Positions 62,168 through 64,000 of a DNA stretch of 64,000 nt are shown here, piece by piece. The notes beneath the pieces were generated by a model, which had not been told where the DNA came from, searched no databases, and was given only the letters and a program-made list of their open reading frames with translations. The translations under genes were made by a program, and so were the position numbers. Numbering within the stretch: position 1 is the stretch's first letter; the number at the start of each line of letters is the position of its first letter. Source of the stretch: Atopostipes suicloacalis DSM 15692 (GTDB lineage Bacteria; Bacillota; Bacilli; Lactobacillales; Carnobacteriaceae_A); NCBI RefSeq assembly GCF_900129085.1, contig NZ_FQUF01000010.1, positions 1 to 64,000 of the forward strand, in the 5' to 3' direction.

Positions 62168-63559
62168 GTGTTTCAAGACTTCAATCAAATTCTTCAAGAA
62201 CATAATCTCTTAAAAAAAGATAACCACATTCTTCTTGCGGTTTCAGGTGGAGTAGATTCCATCGTGTTATTCCATTTAATGCAAAATATACCGGAAACAA
62301 AACGCCCCAAATTAAGTGTAGCTCATGTGAACCATCAGCTGCGACCGGAAGCGGATAGAGAAGAACAATTTGTTAAACAGCTAGCCAGCCGTTATCGTGT
62401 TCCTTTTTATTCTTTTATATGGGAAAAGGCAGCTCATCCAGATAGTGGCATTGAAGAAGCTGCACGGAATATTCGGTATTCTTTTTTTGAACAACTAATG
62501 AAACAAAATAAAATGAATGTCTTAATGACGGCTCATCATCAAGATGATCAAGTAGAGACCATCTTAATGAAGCTCACTCGTGGAAGTACACTGGCACAAT
62601 TGATGGGGATAGCATTTTCTCAGTCATTTTCCGAAGGAGAATTGGTGCGTCCTTTGCTAGGATTTTCTAAGCAGATGTTATATGATTTAGCTAAGGAACA
62701 GCAGTGGGAGTTTATAGAGGATTCGACCAACTTTGAGTTGGGGTATATGCGGAATCGATTTCGAAATGAGATTATCCCTTTGTTGAGAAATGAGAATCAG
62801 CAATTTGACCAGCATGTAATCCAGTTTGCTTCGGACCTAGAGGATCTTTTGGAGGTTTCCAAAACCTCAATCGAAACGGCCTTTAACAAGGTCGTCCGAA
62901 AAAAGCAAGACAGTTGGCAGATAGATCGTTTGAAGTTTTCAAATCTTTCGGCTGCTACCCAGCGAATGGTGCTCAAAACGTTGTTAGATCATTTATATAA
63001 AAACGAAAAGGATCTATATAAGTCCAACTACATTGAACTGCTTCAAGAGTGGATTTTGAATGGAGAAGTGAATACGCAGCTTGATTTACAAAATGACTTT
63101 ATTGCCATGAAAGGGTATGAGTCGATTTGTTTTTCTAAGCAGGGGCCGGAGACTTCTTCAATAGATAATGAATATTTTGTTTTGGATGCTGTCGGTCAAT
63201 GGGTTCAGCTTTCTGAGTATGAAAAAATTGGGTTGTTTCCTTTTGATTCTGCAGATAGAAAGGAATGGAATAGAGACTCTTTATTGATGGAAGAAGGAAA
63301 ATTTCAGTTACCTTTAACGATTCGTCATCGCCAAGCGGGTGATCGAATGCGTTATGCAGGGTTAAAGGGAAGCAAGAAGATTAAAGATATCTTTATTGAT
63401 GAAAAAGTTCCCGTAAAACAAAGAAATCAAGCATGGCTGGTGGAAGACAGTTTAGGGACTATTCTATGGTTAATTTCATATCGTAAAATGAATTTGTTTA
63501 CTACCAAAGAAACTGATAAACTAATTTATGTCCTAAAATATAAAAAAGATGAATATTAA
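62168..63559 (+). CDS. tilS: tRNA(Ile)-lysidine synthase
   Basis: Modifies C34 of tRNA-Ile(CAU) to lysidine, changing both charging and codon reading; essential. PP-loop SGGVDSIVL (~24-32), [15 protein letters not shown] (~52), [20 protein letters not shown] (~122-141), [11 protein letters not shown], and the C-terminal [33 protein letters not shown] 62168 is 8 nt after AGGTGGTGA and gives 463 residues; GTGs at 62153 and 62156 overlap that site. hpt follows 13 bp later. Confidence 0.95.
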   Translation: MFQDFNQILQEHNLLKKDNHILLAVSGGVDSIVLFHLMQNIPETKRPKLSVAHVNHQLRPEADREEQFVKQLASRYRVPFYSFIWEKAAHPDSGIEEAARNIRYSFFEQLMKQNKMNVLMTAHHQDDQVETILMKLTRGSTLAQLMGIAFSQSFSEGELVRPLLGFSKQMLYDLAKEQQWEFIEDSTNFELGYMRNRFRNEIIPLLRNENQQFDQHVIQFASDLEDLLEVSKTSIETAFNKVVRKKQDSWQIDRLKFSNLSAATQRMVLKTLLDHLYKNEKDLYKSNYIELLQEWILNGEVNTQLDLQNDFIAMKGYESICFSKQGPETSSIDNEYFVLDAVGQWVQLSEYEKIGLFPFDSADRKEWNRDSLLMEEGKFQLPLTIRHRQAGDRMRYAGLKGSKKIKDIFIDEKVPVKQRNQAWLVEDSLGTILWLISYRKMNLFTTKETDKLIYVLKYKKDEY

Positions 63560-63572
63560 GAGGAGAAAAAAT

Positions 63573-64000
63573 ATGAAAATGGATGACAACATTAAAGAAG
63601 TCTTAATTGCGGAAGATGAAATTCAAAAAAAAACAAAAGAAGTAGCACAAATTTTATCCGATGAATATAGAGATAAAAATCCTTTAGTTGTTGGCATATT
63701 AAAAGGAGCCCTTCCTTTTATGGCTGATTTGATCAAAGAAATGGATATCTTTTTAGAATATGATATGATGGATGTCTCAAGTTATGGAACAGCCAAAGCA
63801 TCTTCTGGCGAAGTGAAAATCATTAAAGATTTAGACAGTTCGGTAGAAAATCGCGATGTATTAATTGTTGAAGATATCATTGATACAGGTCGTACATTAA
63901 AGTATTTACAAGATATGCTCATTCGAAGAAATGCAAAATCTGTGAGATTTGTGACGTTACTGGATAAGCCTTCAGGACGTGTAACAGATTTGACGGTTGA
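63573..64000 (+). CDS. hpt: hypoxanthine(-guanine) phosphoribosyltransferase, 3' end outside window
   Basis: Purine salvage enzyme joining hypoxanthine or guanine to PRPP. The frame from ATG 63573 (AGGAG upstream) stays open to the window end, showing 142 residues of an expected ~180. Features are [19 protein letters not shown] (~38-57), [22 protein letters not shown] (~67-88) and the PRPP-binding [14 protein letters not shown] (~97-110). The tilS-hpt pair is conserved in Firmicutes, usually followed by ftsH. Confidence 0.96.
   Translation, partial: MKMDDNIKEVLIAEDEIQKKTKEVAQILSDEYRDKNPLVVGILKGALPFMADLIKEMDIFLEYDMMDVSSYGTAKASSGEVKIIKDLDSSVENRDVLIVEDIIDTGRTLKYLQDMLIRRNAKSVRFVTLLDKPSGRVTDLTV

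Overview
The window comes from an AT-rich, low-GC Gram-positive genome and reads as a non-sporulating lactic-acid-bacterium-like member of the Lactobacillales (Carnobacteriaceae/Aerococcaceae/Enterococcaceae neighbourhood; I cannot place it to genus). The reasons are strong Shine-Dalgarno sites, T-box leaders, CelB-type PTS permeases, an AdcACB zinc importer, a PurR of the PRTase-domain type, and a chromosomal order (metG-tatD-rnmV-rsmA-veg ... purR-glmU-prs ... pth-mfd-mazG-rqcP-divIC-yabR-tilS-hpt) that follows the origin-proximal order of Bacillus with all the sporulation genes of that stretch missing. No rRNA, tRNA or CRISPR array was seen.

Layout. 1-450: tail of an IS1380-type transposase and its probable right end. 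0.7-3.9 kb: ROK regulator, orphan PTS EIIC and DUF3284 protein. 3.9-6.5 kb: M24-fold protein (minus) and pta. 6.55-6.73 kb: GC-rich hairpin repeats. 6.8-9.67 kb (minus): an amino-acid ABC importer preceded by two complete tandem T-box leaders whose specifier triplets both read CAC (histidine). 9.7-13.2 kb: two-gene ThrE-like Ser/Thr exporter divergent from D-serine dehydratase and a guanylate-kinase paralogue. 13.3-16.8 kb: SigH/ComX-like sigma factor, second orphan EIIC behind a cre site, and a secreted DUF1002 protein. 16.8-22.2 kb: TetR regulator, ABC ATPase and a 1316-residue coiled-coil FtsX permease. 22.3-24 kb: SMP-30 lactonase-like protein and a hexapeptide acetyltransferase. 24-27.4 kb (minus): tyrosine T-box, tyrS, an AAC(3)-family acetyltransferase that appears to start at AUU, and a LysR gene.

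27.5-41.4 kb is mostly the conserved housekeeping run (HAD phosphatase, metG, tatD, rnmV, rsmA, veg, purR, glmU, prs), interrupted by a cold-shock gene, a 52-bp hairpin array, a NERD protein and the Zur-box-controlled adcACB zinc operon. 41.5-54.9 kb is an accessory block inside that synteny: S9 peptidase, glutamine/glutamate-type ABC importer with an attenuator-like leader, biotin-dependent Na+-pumping decarboxylase (oadA-oadG-biotin carrier-oadB) with a cre site, GH4 6-phospho-glucosidase, class I aldolase, a 41-bp hairpin array, a Nudix hydrolase and an acidic lipoprotein. Synteny resumes at pth (55.2 kb) and runs to hpt, cut by the window end.

The most notable observations are the tandem His T-boxes (register confirmed by the tyrS T-box in the same window), the AUU start of the AAC(3) gene lying in an apparent Tyr-T-box operon, three different arrays of hairpin-forming intergenic repeats plus one single copy that acts as a terminator, and exact or near-exact operators for Zur, PurR and CcpA.
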